Shown piece by piece: positions 1 through 8,285 of a stretch of DNA of 33,140 nt. The notes under the pieces were generated by a model that was given only the letters and a program-made list of their open reading frames with translations, was not told the origin of the DNA and made no database searches. How positions within the stretch are numbered: position 1 is the first letter of the stretch; the number at the start of each line of letters is the position of its first letter. This DNA is from Chloroflexota bacterium (GTDB lineage Bacteria; Chloroflexota; Anaerolineae; Promineifilales; Promineifilaceae): positions 1-33,140 of the forward strand of contig JAKEFB010000147.1 of assembly GCA_022616275.1 (NCBI GenBank), in the 5' to 3' direction. The position numbers and the translations under genes were made by a program.

Positions 1-1372
1 GCAGGAGAAGGATTGAGCGACCGGGGTCTGCCGGACGGGTGTTGCGGTCGGGAGTGAACTCCAAGTCACACTGTGGGTTGATCACCAAAAGCAAGTCCGG
101 CTTGCGGCTAGCAGCGCCTTGGCTCTCAATCTTGCCTTGCTCAGTGACCGTATCTGTAGTAGCTACGTTACCATCTCCTTGGAGCATTTGATACCTTAAT
201 ACATCCCCGAGTGTCAATGCTGACGGATTAGCTGATGCCTCAGCGGTTGTTACTACTCTTGCAGCTCGTGCATGGGGTGTAATTGGTCCAACGCTGGTAT
301 CGAAGAGCGCTGTATGGTATATCTCAGTTAGTCGGTCAGATGGTGGATCAAGGCTAGGAAGTGCTTTAGTAAACGTCATCGAGTCAAGCTTAGCGCGCTC
401 GTCTCGTAAGGCATTAGCAAAGAGCAATTGTCCCAAATAGGCACTGAAGAGCCACAAGAGATAGTCCCCGAGTGGTTGCCCATCATCCTGAAGGCTAAGG
501 CTCTGAACGTAGGCGTAGTCATTTAGTGTGAGATCACTAATTCCCTTGAGAAATTCCTTCTTTACATCGTCGAACTTCTTGTCTAGTGCATCCACAAACG
601 TCTGCAGGTCCCGCCCAGCTGTCAGTGACATTGCAAATAATCGCATGTGCATGCGGAGCTTGAAGCGATCTGTCAACTCGCGCTTCGGTACAGCGTAAAA
701 CATGCCTCGAAGGATCCCTGAATGACGGCAAAACTCGCCAGCGTGCTCGCGCAGACCTGGGCGTGAGGACATAAGCACGAATATTGGCTTCGGACGGTCT
801 GGCCACCTCGAAAGGATGTCCATCACTTTAGCAACCGCAACTTTCACGGCTGCGGGCATATCCCTTTTGCTCACGACTCCAGCTTCCCCATCCGGAACCA
901 CGTCATCGCCAAGGTACCAATCAATGAATAACAGTTGAGCCTCGTCAGAAACCAGATCCTCCGTTGGACTATTACGACCGAACGTCCCCACTTTCAGACC
1001 CAGGTCCTGCTCCAGGAGCCCCTTCAAGCGTTTGACTTGGCCCCGTCCCGCCTCAACTCTGTTGCCGACCATCGATGCCAGCCAGACGCGTTCGAAGGCC
1101 GGACATTGCGCCCGGCTTGCGTCGAACGCAGCCAGCACCATGCTAGTCAGTTCACCGGGATTGGAGAGCTGGTGACCGATACGTTCGAGATCCGCAAGCG
1201 CTTCATCGTCGGCCTCAAGCCGCGTCCACAGCTCGTCACGCTCGCCGGACGGGAGTTCCATCAGTTCGAGCGGATCGTAGACATCATCAACGAGTGCCGC
1301 ACACCGGAGCCCGGTCGTGACCAGTAGGGCGGAAAGTGTATCACCCATGCCGTTCGTTAGGGCTTCATTCAT
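1..1372 (-). CDS. Divergent receiver-domain (response-regulator-like) protein, 3' end off the left edge
   Basis: The frame starts with ATG at 1372, overlapping the TGA of the upstream kinase gene by 4 bp (ATGA), and stays open to the left edge, giving 457 residues with no stop. It shows the residue pattern of a phosphoacceptor receiver domain: an acidic pair at the end of a hydrophobic strand (ALVDD, D29/D30), an aspartate ending a second strand (LLFIDWYLG, D151), a serine after a third (PIFVLMSS, S202/S203) and a lysine (YAVPKREL, K230). The gap between the first two strands is about 120 residues, far longer than the usual 40 or so, so the fold is divergent or carries an insertion. The remainder (residues 240-457) is helical at first and has a hydrophobic strand LLLVINPQCDL near the edge; I do not recognise it. 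Translational coupling to a histidine-kinase-like gene supports a phosphorelay partner. The reading frame is certain; the receiver assignment is inference from motif spacing. Confidence 0.8.
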   Translation of the reverse strand, partial: MNEALTNGMGDTLSALLVTTGLRCAALVDDVYDPLELMELPSGERDELWTRLEADDEALADLERIGHQLSNPGELTSMVLAAFDASRAQCPAFERVWLASMVGNRVEAGRGQVKRLKGLLEQDLGLKVGTFGRNSPTEDLVSDEAQLLFIDWYLGDDVVPDGEAGVVSKRDMPAAVKVAVAKVMDILSRWPDRPKPIFVLMSSRPGLREHAGEFCRHSGILRGMFYAVPKRELTDRFKLRMHMRLFAMSLTAGRDLQTFVDALDKKFDDVKKEFLKGISDLTLNDYAYVQSLSLQDDGQPLGDYLLWLFSAYLGQLLFANALRDERAKLDSMTFTKALPSLDPPSDRLTEIYHTALFDTSVGPITPHARAARVVTTAEASANPSALTLGDVLRYQMLQGDGNVATTDTVTEQGKIESQGAASRKPDLLLVINPQCDLEFTPDRNTRPADPGRSILLL

Positions 1373-3741
1373 GTCGCCATACCTCCCAAGGTAAGTATGA
1401 ATGTGTGGAGGGTCTTGTCAGGTCCACTGGGTTTCTCGGCTAGGTACAAATCAGCACCGTGATAGCGGGCGATCTCGCGACCAATGAAAAGGCCAAGTCC
1501 TTTGCCCTCGCCAGCGGGTTTAGTGGAGAAAAAGGCCTCAAAGACGCGCTCCCTAAGTTCGTATGGCACTCCAGGGCCATTGTCCCAAACGCGGATCTCT
1601 TGCGCGGCCGTGTCGACTGTTACCTGGATTTGGGAGCGATGCATCGGATCAAGAGTGCGCTGCTGGCGAAGCCAGTATACAGAGTTGGCAACAAGATTTT
1701 CAACCACCTGTATGATCATGCCCTTTACAGCCTTGATTCGGAGTTGGGGACGGCCGTTGGAAGGCTCGGTGACGACCATACAGGTAATGCCCTCCCTTGC
1801 AAAACGATCCGCGTGAGCATCGACGACATCCTGAACGAGCACAACGACATCAAACGTTTCTTTCCGCTGTCTCGCAGCTGTACTGAGCGGATCGAGTAGC
1901 CGTAAGCGCTTTTGGAGGGTTTTGAGCTGCGCCTCTAGGGTTTGTATAAGCGCACCTACCGGCTGCGGCATCTGCTTGCTGGAGGCATCCCCAAGGGTAA
2001 TTAGAGCATACTCTGTGGCCCGATTGAGCTCGTGGGCCAGCATTTCAACTGTCAACCCTATTCCTGCCAGGTGAAGCAGTTGTCCACGACCCTCTTCATA
2101 AGAAGAGGCTACCTCCTGCACATCCTGAATTAAATTGTCAATCTGGGCGAGTGCCTCTCGGATACCCTTCAGGAGCGGCTGATGCTGCTGGATTTCTGGC
2201 ACACGCCGTGCCAATTCGACAAGATTGTCTTCCACGCGCTGTCCCTCGCTACGAACTCGCTGTTCCAGCTCCTCTATAGCGACCGGCTCCCGCGCCTGGA
2301 TGTCCTTATCTACTGTATCCAGAAAGGTTTTCAACTCCGTTCGGACGACATATAGGAGCAACTTCATTAGCGCTCCCTTCTCTGGACAGTCACGCAGACC
2401 CTCGCGATTGGTCTGATCAGTCAGGGCAGGATTGTCACGACTTGAGATGCTTAGCCGTCCAATGATTTGGGCCCGATTGACCTTATAGCCGCCTGAACCG
2501 AATGCCTTCCGGTCGAGACCGAGCCAGTCGTCGTCAGGACCACCATACGGCAGGACGCGAAAGCCGTCCCGGAAGACCATTACGCCACCACCCCAAGTAT
2601 TGACGAGGGCAAGTACTTCCCTACGGTTACCAATGCCTTCGATCTCTGTAAGCACCTTCCGGTTGTACCAGTACACCTCGATCGAGAATGGACCAAGTGA
2701 ATTAAGAATATACGGGGAACTGTCTGTCGTCGAAGCTAGATGGGTTCCCTCAAGGGCAAAGGTGCGTTGGCGTTCCTTGTACTGTACGGTTCCGGTGAGC
2801 CGCATCATGCCATCTGGTTCGCCTTTGAACTGTGCTCGGACAGTGGCATGGGCATGCTTAAGAAGCAACTTGTCAAAGCGTTGGATGGACACGAGTTCGC
2901 CATTGAAGTGAAGGCTGATAGGAAACACTGTTTTCGCCGCGAAAGGGTCAGTCAGTCTGCTGAATTCCTTTCTGGCGAAGCTCTCAAGTTTCTCTACGGT
3001 CCACTCAGCATTCAGACTGCTGATGCGGATGTGGGTGCCGGAAAAAGCAGGGTCGTCCTTTTGTCGGCCGCGCCGAGCATCAACGGGAAACGCCTCAAGC
3101 AGTTCGTCAGAATCGTGGGAGAGTAGCGACCAGTCAATATCAAGCACGTTCCAATGGGCCTCCCCGCTTGTTGTCGATTCTATATGCAGGCGCTCCCCTA
3201 GGCGCATTGTAGAAAGGCGTCCCACGCCCTTCTCGCCGAGTATGGGACGGAGGTTGCCATTAGCTCTTCGGGACTGAAGCACCGCGTGTCTTGATCGCGT
3301 TCCGATTGTTAGAAATGCATCCTCTAGGGTATCTAGTGTCATTCCCTCGCCAGTGTCACTGACCACTATGTAGTTCGCCTCAGTTAGAGTGTCTGTAAGG
3401 ATATCCCAGGTTGCTGCGTGCTCAACGGTATGTTGAAATACTCTCGCATCGGGAGCAGTGAGATCTACCGCATCCAAAAACTCTTGACGGAATTCTTCCA
3501 TTGCTAGACGATCTGCCGTGTTATCTGCAACGCTAAAACGACGTTTATCGAGACGCTCTATCAGCCGTTCTCTCAGCCGTTCGATGTCAGTATATTTTAG
3601 GCGAACCACCACCTCGATCACCACACGCCTTGAACCAGCGTCGAACGCGTTTTTTACCAGTTCGTACAAGGCTACTATGTCCGAACTAATTAACTCGGAT
3701 CCTAGAAGGATAAGTGTTCGTGCGAGCACTCGGAAAGTCAC
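1369..3741 (-). CDS. Dual GHKL ATPase: Hsp90/MutL-like N-terminus fused to a histidine-kinase-like C-terminus
   Basis: This 790-residue protein carries two Bergerat-fold ATPase sites. The N-terminal one (about 1-190) has N-box ELVKNAFDAG (27-36), G1 DTGEG (129-133) and G2 GEKGVGRLS (169-177), as in HATPase_c_3/MORC/Hsp90-like proteins. The C-terminal one has N-box ENLVANSVYWL (681-691), G1 DNGPGVP (720-726), F-box FEAFFSTK (734-741) and G2 GEGKGLGLFI (744-753), as in sensor histidine kinases. Between them, a helical stretch (about 480-620) holds LAHELNR with H570, a plausible phosphoacceptor. No membrane segment or signal peptide is seen, so it should be cytosolic. The start is GTG at 3741, supported by AGAGAGG 6 nt upstream and by a typical family N-terminus. 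It lies 96 bp after the ATPase gene and overlaps the receiver-like gene by 4 bp. It probably senses a signal through the first ATPase module and passes it to the receiver; that role is inferred. Confidence 0.85.
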   Translation of the reverse strand: MTFRVLARTLILLGSELISSDIVALYELVKNAFDAGSRRVVIEVVVRLKYTDIERLRERLIERLDKRRFSVADNTADRLAMEEFRQEFLDAVDLTAPDARVFQHTVEHAATWDILTDTLTEANYIVVSDTGEGMTLDTLEDAFLTIGTRSRHAVLQSRRANGNLRPILGEKGVGRLSTMRLGERLHIESTTSGEAHWNVLDIDWSLLSHDSDELLEAFPVDARRGRQKDDPAFSGTHIRISSLNAEWTVEKLESFARKEFSRLTDPFAAKTVFPISLHFNGELVSIQRFDKLLLKHAHATVRAQFKGEPDGMMRLTGTVQYKERQRTFALEGTHLASTTDSSPYILNSLGPFSIEVYWYNRKVLTEIEGIGNRREVLALVNTWGGGVMVFRDGFRVLPYGGPDDDWLGLDRKAFGSGGYKVNRAQIIGRLSISSRDNPALTDQTNREGLRDCPEKGALMKLLLYVVRTELKTFLDTVDKDIQAREPVAIEELEQRVRSEGQRVEDNLVELARRVPEIQQHQPLLKGIREALAQIDNLIQDVQEVASSYEEGRGQLLHLAGIGLTVEMLAHELNRATEYALITLGDASSKQMPQPVGALIQTLEAQLKTLQKRLRLLDPLSTAARQRKETFDVVVLVQDVVDAHADRFAREGITCMVVTEPSNGRPQLRIKAVKGMIIQVVENLVANSVYWLRQQRTLDPMHRSQIQVTVDTAAQEIRVWDNGPGVPYELRERVFEAFFSTKPAGEGKGLGLFIGREIARYHGADLYLAEKPSGPDKTLHTFILTLGGMAT

Positions 3742-3747
3742 GGATAA

Positions 3748-3754
3748 CCTCTCT
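3748..3754 (-). promoter_or_regulatory. Ribosome binding site that fixes the GTG start of the dual GHKL ATPase
   Basis: On the minus strand AGAGAGG lies 6 nt before the GTG at 3741. No in-frame ATG nearby gives the family's typical N-terminus, so this site decides the start. The same 96-bp gap (3742-3837) also holds an imperfect inverted repeat, TAACG-8 nt-CGTTA at 3761-3778, of unknown meaning. Confidence 0.6.
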
Positions 3755-3837
3755 CGCCCTTAACGCTAGCCAACGTTACACATGCACCCAACCTGCAACC
3801 TACCTTTCGCTGTTCAGCCCTAAACTGTTGTTATATA

Positions 3838-6800
3838 TTATGCCTGGTCATTAGCTAATAGGCTGTTCTTTAGTACTCGCGCCAGGGCAGCCAAGCGAAG
3901 TTCTCCACTATCAATGAGTGCTGCTTCCAACTTCGCCGCTAACGTCTGCAGCCTGGGTTCGTCCTCGACGCGTGTACGAACGACCAATGCCTCCTCCATC
4001 CCATCACCCAGTGTCAACACAAGCCGCATCGCCATAACGTCAGGCTCGTCTTCAGCGCCTGTGAAAGCAGTGGCCTCCACCCGGCAGAACATCGCCGTGA
4101 GTACGTCGATTTCATCCATTGCACGAGTTTCTTCTGTCACTGTCCACCGCGCTGATGGCCTGGAGATGACGGAACTACCTACCTTTTCTGCCCATGCATC
4201 GTCAGACAGGGAGATATCCGTAAGGGATCGTGCGAAGGTCTGTAGACGTGGTTCGTAGGCAGCGAGTACAACCCGTGATGCGCGATGCGCTATGTCGCTA
4301 CGGTCTGGGCGATAGCCATCTGCAAGCGCGTACGTGATCCGGTCACGGATGCGCTCAAGGAGCTGTGGATAGGCTGCACGGAGATCATCCAGCGCTTCCC
4401 GAAGTGTACTCACGAACTGTACTGCTCGCTCGGCATCGGCTGGCTCCTCGGCTAAAAATGGTTCAAGACCACAGGCGGCCGGAAGGGTCGTAAAAAGCAG
4501 GGTTGCTGGTTCTAGCGCCGTGAGAAGGGCGTCACGTACGCTCTTTGCCGGCTCCTGCAAACTTGTGTTGTGGCGGGTGTACTCTGGAAGCTTTGCAGCA
4601 AATACCATCAGCGGCCGCACGACATCAAGCAGCTCAGGATCCCGGTCGCTGGAACGTTCACTGGCAAATACGTGAGCCAGGTGTGTGAAAACCTCGGCGC
4701 GGACACCTGCAACACGGCACAATTGAAACTCGAATGCTGCCGGTTGTTTGATCAGGCGCAGGAAGTCCGATGCCCGAAATCGTTGGAGAAACGTGCCATG
4801 CTCATATACCGCAATCTGGTGCGCGTGCGCGGCTGCCACGATTGCCAACAGGAATGGTGCCACGCCTGCCCGTACCCCGTAGGGACGATCCTGAAGTAAG
4901 CCCAAGATTCTAGGCACCGACACGCGATGGCCATCACCTTGCTCCAGTAGCGCCAAGATCCGTATCAGAGCGGGTCGGAGACGCAGCGGGTCGGCGTCTT
5001 CGGGAGGTATTGCCAGGACGAACTGCCCCGCCTCCTGGCGATATACGTTTCCAGCATCCAGGACGGACAGATACATGGATTTCTCCGGCGGCGCCTTTCC
5101 CGGCTTAAAGCCTAGCATCGGTTTATCGGCTGCTGAAAACATCCGCTCGATCAACCGCATACGAGCCGCGGCCGCTGCGCTGCTCAGGGTATGGCGGTTC
5201 AGTAATTCGTTGCGGATGAGCGGTGCCTCGTTAAATAGCTCGTTGCAGATCACGGACAGTGTAGCCGAGAGCCTACCCTGTGTTGGCAGTTCAACCCGCT
5301 TGCCACCGCGCCACCATTCTACGTCGCTATTCTCACCGTGAAAGCCGAACTGAGCCGCGAGTCGTTTCAGGAGGGAACGCCGTGACGCGACGGCCTGGCG
5401 TGTGACCTCGGCAGCCGCATACGAATCTTGTGCCAGTTCCGGCGTGTTGTCGGCAATCCACTGCCAACACCTGGCATCCTGAAGCTCCGGCACAACGTCT
5501 TGCAGAGGCGGTGGTACCGCCACGATCACTTCCTGGTGCGAGGCAACCTCGACCGCCTTCGCTTGCTCGACTGCAGCATTGCATTCCTCTGGCGATTCGC
5601 AAAGCGCGACAACAACCAGGCCATCGGCATCAGTTGGCCTTGCCACGACCTCCGGCAGCGATGCTTGCTCGGTGTAACGTACCTCGAAGTGTCGCAGGGT
5701 ACCCGTCTCAATATAATGACGACGCGCCAACAATGGACTTGCATCCAGGTACGGTCTAAGTTGTGCGGAAACCCGTTCCACTGGCCCAAGTGTACGCTGC
5801 GCTATCTGAAGTGCCGATTCCAGGTTGATGCTTGTGCTCGGCCACAAGCAGTAACCGCCAGCCGCACCACGGTGAAAAAGGAGACCACGGTGCTTTAGAG
5901 ATGATACAGCTCTGCTCACATCACTTTCTATATCGCCATCTGTGATGGCGGCTGCCAGCACAGTGTCGGTCGCAAGCAGATGCTCGACATCGAGTAAATT
6001 GAGTACAGCTACGGCTTTGAGTACCTTCAACTCAAGGATGTCTAGATCGGTGACGGTTGCGTAGTCAAGCGTCCCTACAATGCGCAACCAGTGACTGCGG
6101 TAGCTCGCGCCAGCCAACCGATGCCCAAAGTTGGTTCGGATGTAATCATAGAAGTCAGGTAGGCGATAATAGGTGCGACCGGTTGCTCGGCGCTCGGCGA
6201 AGGACTGAAGTCCAAAGGGTTCTGACGAGAGGAGGAAACTGAACAGCGAGCGTTCATGTTGCCCAAACCGCGCGAAAAACCGCACCAGTACTGGCAATAC
6301 CGTCGGGTGCAGTGGATATAGGGCCAACGGTGTCGGGCTGTCAGCAGATGGTCTGTACCAGCCTGTGGACTGTGTCGCGGTTAGTACGATCTCCGCCGAC
6401 GCCACAACGTCTTCTGGTGCTTGCTTGGTGTCGACGTTTAGGGCTCCAGCCACAAGCGCTGCCACGTGGACTAGTGGTTGGTCGAATGTAATCTCCTCGT
6501 ACCGGCCGGCCACTTTCTCCCACTCGAAACGGGACGCAGAGGGTAGTCGTTCAGCATAGGCGTGAAAGCCTTGATGGAGGAGACCTATGACGATGAGCGG
6601 ATAATCCCCGCTTCGCGCAGCGGCTTCAGCGAGCCTCTGCAGGATGTACACATCCTCTTTTTCAGGGTGGAGAGAAGCGTACTCAAGAAATTTGCCCAGC
6701 TCATCAAGCACCAACAATACACCTGAGCGACCGTTCCGTGCTGCATGATTATGGAGGCAGTCCAGTAACTCAAGCAGTTGTGATGGATCTCCCGTTGTGG

Positions 6801-7323
6801 CAACTGTAGCCGCTCGGCTGCGCAAGTTCTCTAGGGCCTGGTTGGTCTTGTCTTGGCCGCATAACCGTTCCACGGCACGTCCGACCCCTCGCGCCACTGC
6901 TGGCACGAGGGGCTCACGAGCACCCGTGACAAGTACAGGCACCATACGAGGCGGGGTCGTGTTCAACACATCGCGCTCAGTCGCTCGGGTGATCGCCTGA
7001 CGGACGCCCGCAAGAACGGGCGTTGTGGGATCACTAAGCAGGTGGGCCAACACGAGGGCAAACGAGGATTTTCCTGTGCCGAAGTCACCAGTGATGCGCC
7101 ATGCTCGACGACCAGACCTAGGACGAAGACCTTCGCTGATGCGAGAAAAAGCCATTCCCATAGGGCGTGTTACGATATAGTGTTGGAGCGAAGCGGTATC
7201 GTCAAAATCGCGTTCCAGGTGAACGGAACGCAGGTAGCGATCTGGAATGTGAAACAAGTCGACGATGAGTGGTACCGCGCCATCTGCATTGGTAGGTCTC
7301 TCGCTCTCTGGAGTTACCGGCAT
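3838..7323 (-). CDS. Large P-loop ATPase of a DNA modification/defence operon (SspC/BrxC-like)
   Basis: With the ATG at 7323 this is an 1,161-residue cytosolic protein. Walker A is GDFGTGKS (79-86, K85) and Walker B is GVLLVLDE (201-208, D207/E208), followed by LGKFLEYA. The remaining 850 or so residues are mostly helical and include recognisable winged-helix-like stretches, but I cannot assign named domains. Large P-loop proteins of this build accompany DUF4007 proteins in phosphorothioation (SspC) and BREX (BrxC) systems, where they supply ATPase activity for modification or target recognition. The frame is open further upstream to 7719, but that extension lies over the end of the DUF4007 gene and reads as low-complexity Ser/Thr/Arg. 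The ATG at 7323 is 16 bp after the DUF4007 stop and fits better, although no clear Shine-Dalgarno precedes it. The ATPase assignment is firm; the choice between SspC-like and BrxC-like is not. Confidence 0.83.
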   Translation of the reverse strand: MPVTPESERPTNADGAVPLIVDLFHIPDRYLRSVHLERDFDDTASLQHYIVTRPMGMAFSRISEGLRPRSGRRAWRITGDFGTGKSSFALVLAHLLSDPTTPVLAGVRQAITRATERDVLNTTPPRMVPVLVTGAREPLVPAVARGVGRAVERLCGQDKTNQALENLRSRAATVATTGDPSQLLELLDCLHNHAARNGRSGVLLVLDELGKFLEYASLHPEKEDVYILQRLAEAAARSGDYPLIVIGLLHQGFHAYAERLPSASRFEWEKVAGRYEEITFDQPLVHVAALVAGALNVDTKQAPEDVVASAEIVLTATQSTGWYRPSADSPTPLALYPLHPTVLPVLVRFFARFGQHERSLFSFLLSSEPFGLQSFAERRATGRTYYRLPDFYDYIRTNFGHRLAGASYRSHWLRIVGTLDYATVTDLDILELKVLKAVAVLNLLDVEHLLATDTVLAAAITDGDIESDVSRAVSSLKHRGLLFHRGAAGGYCLWPSTSINLESALQIAQRTLGPVERVSAQLRPYLDASPLLARRHYIETGTLRHFEVRYTEQASLPEVVARPTDADGLVVVALCESPEECNAAVEQAKAVEVASHQEVIVAVPPPLQDVVPELQDARCWQWIADNTPELAQDSYAAAEVTRQAVASRRSLLKRLAAQFGFHGENSDVEWWRGGKRVELPTQGRLSATLSVICNELFNEAPLIRNELLNRHTLSSAAAAARMRLIERMFSAADKPMLGFKPGKAPPEKSMYLSVLDAGNVYRQEAGQFVLAIPPEDADPLRLRPALIRILALLEQGDGHRVSVPRILGLLQDRPYGVRAGVAPFLLAIVAAAHAHQIAVYEHGTFLQRFRASDFLRLIKQPAAFEFQLCRVAGVRAEVFTHLAHVFASERSSDRDPELLDVVRPLMVFAAKLPEYTRHNTSLQEPAKSVRDALLTALEPATLLFTTLPAACGLEPFLAEEPADAERAVQFVSTLREALDDLRAAYPQLLERIRDRITYALADGYRPDRSDIAHRASRVVLAAYEPRLQTFARSLTDISLSDDAWAEKVGSSVISRPSARWTVTEETRAMDEIDVLTAMFCRVEATAFTGAEDEPDVMAMRLVLTLGDGMEEALVVRTRVEDEPRLQTLAAKLEAALIDSGELRLAALARVLKNSLLANDQA

Positions 7324-7339
7324 CGCAGGTGATGGAAAG

Positions 7340-8257
7340 TCATTCACCGTTGGCCTCCTCCGCGTATACAGCGGCCAGGAAGTCGTGCCGATCCTCATCT
7401 CGGCGGGACACGAGACCCTGTACAGCAGACGGGTGGTAGATAAAGGGTCGCTGCGCGTCGGTCGGCGTGTAGACCTCCAGGCGGGTACGAATGTCATCTT
7501 CAGGGAGTTTGAATACTTGTCCGATGCTGCCAGGGGCAGTGGCCACATCGCGGTACGTGAGGGTGGCTTCTGCTGTGTGCTGCTGCCAGTAGTCGTCCAG
7601 GCAGTACTCAAAGAGTGCCATCGTGATTTCTGGCTTGGCTTCGCGGCGGAAGGTGTAAACCGGCTCACGCCGTCCCGAACCATCGATGTTGCGCTCTCCT
7701 GCGACCTGGAGCAGTTCAAGTTCGGCTAGCGGACAGTCAAGTGAGTCCTCAAAAGCACTCTTGGCACCCCGGGTGGGGACGTAGGTATGAAGGAAGATGT
7801 CTAAGTGCTGACCCAATGTAACCTGTGAGTAGGCCATGTTGAGCCGACGTGCCTCCCGTGTGAACGCCGATAGGGCCTCGCTTCGCGTCAACTCGGGGTA
7901 CGGCCACTTGTACAGGAGGAAGTCCCAGGCGAACAGCGGGTCCTCGACACGTACAGCCACGTTCCAGTGGAGTAACCAGAGCGTTCGTACATCTTCGAGG
8001 AAGGGGTCAAAGCCGTTGTTGGCAAACACTGCCTGTCCGAAAGGTGCGAGTCCCATTTTTCTGTCAGGTTGCGGGATGGCAACATTCATCACCTCTATCC
8101 AAAAGCGGATTGACCGGACCATGTTCTTTCCGACTCCAAGGCTCACCATGGCCCCTTCGTCATCCGTAAATACGGCGGGGTTCTCCTCAATCGCTCGGTA
8201 AGCCTTTGGTAACCAGGCGTACCGGCAGGCGAAGCTTTCGTGTCCAGAGAATCTCAT
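7340..8257 (-). CDS. DUF4007 family protein, SspB-like
   Basis: This 305-residue protein begins MRFSGHESFACRYAWLPK and continues with SLGVGKNMVRSIRFW and DPFLEDVRTLWLLHW, the hallmark sequence of the DUF4007 family over its first 110 residues. As I recall, this family includes SspB, the DNA nickase of the SspABCD phosphorothioation system, thought to open one strand so that sulfur can be introduced; related domains also occur in BREX type 4 loci. GVGKN resembles a P-loop but lacks the Ser/Thr after Lys and is a conserved family motif, not evidence of ATP binding. The gene starts 28 bp after the cysteine desulfurase stop and ends 16 bp before the large ATPase, which fits an sspA-sspB-sspC order. 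Family membership is confident from sequence; nickase activity is by analogy only. Confidence 0.85.
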   Translation of the reverse strand: MRFSGHESFACRYAWLPKAYRAIEENPAVFTDDEGAMVSLGVGKNMVRSIRFWIEVMNVAIPQPDRKMGLAPFGQAVFANNGFDPFLEDVRTLWLLHWNVAVRVEDPLFAWDFLLYKWPYPELTRSEALSAFTREARRLNMAYSQVTLGQHLDIFLHTYVPTRGAKSAFEDSLDCPLAELELLQVAGERNIDGSGRREPVYTFRREAKPEITMALFEYCLDDYWQQHTAEATLTYRDVATAPGSIGQVFKLPEDDIRTRLEVYTPTDAQRPFIYHPSAVQGLVSRRDEDRHDFLAAVYAEEANGE

Positions 8258-8285
8258 AGCGTGTCTGTACTATGGAGGCGTCGTA

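Noticed and set aside
537-806. Minus-strand open frame of 89 codons
   Set aside because: It is out of frame inside the receiver-like gene, which is open through the whole interval 1-1372 in another frame.
7324-7719. Upstream extension of the large ATPase to 7719
   Set aside because: It lies over the DUF4007 gene in another frame and reads as Ser/Thr/Arg-rich sequence. The ATG at 7323, just after the DUF4007 stop, gives a natural start.
8100-8160. GVGKN in the DUF4007 protein as a nucleotide-binding P-loop
   Set aside because: It lacks the Ser/Thr after Lys and a Walker B partner; it is a conserved motif of the family.
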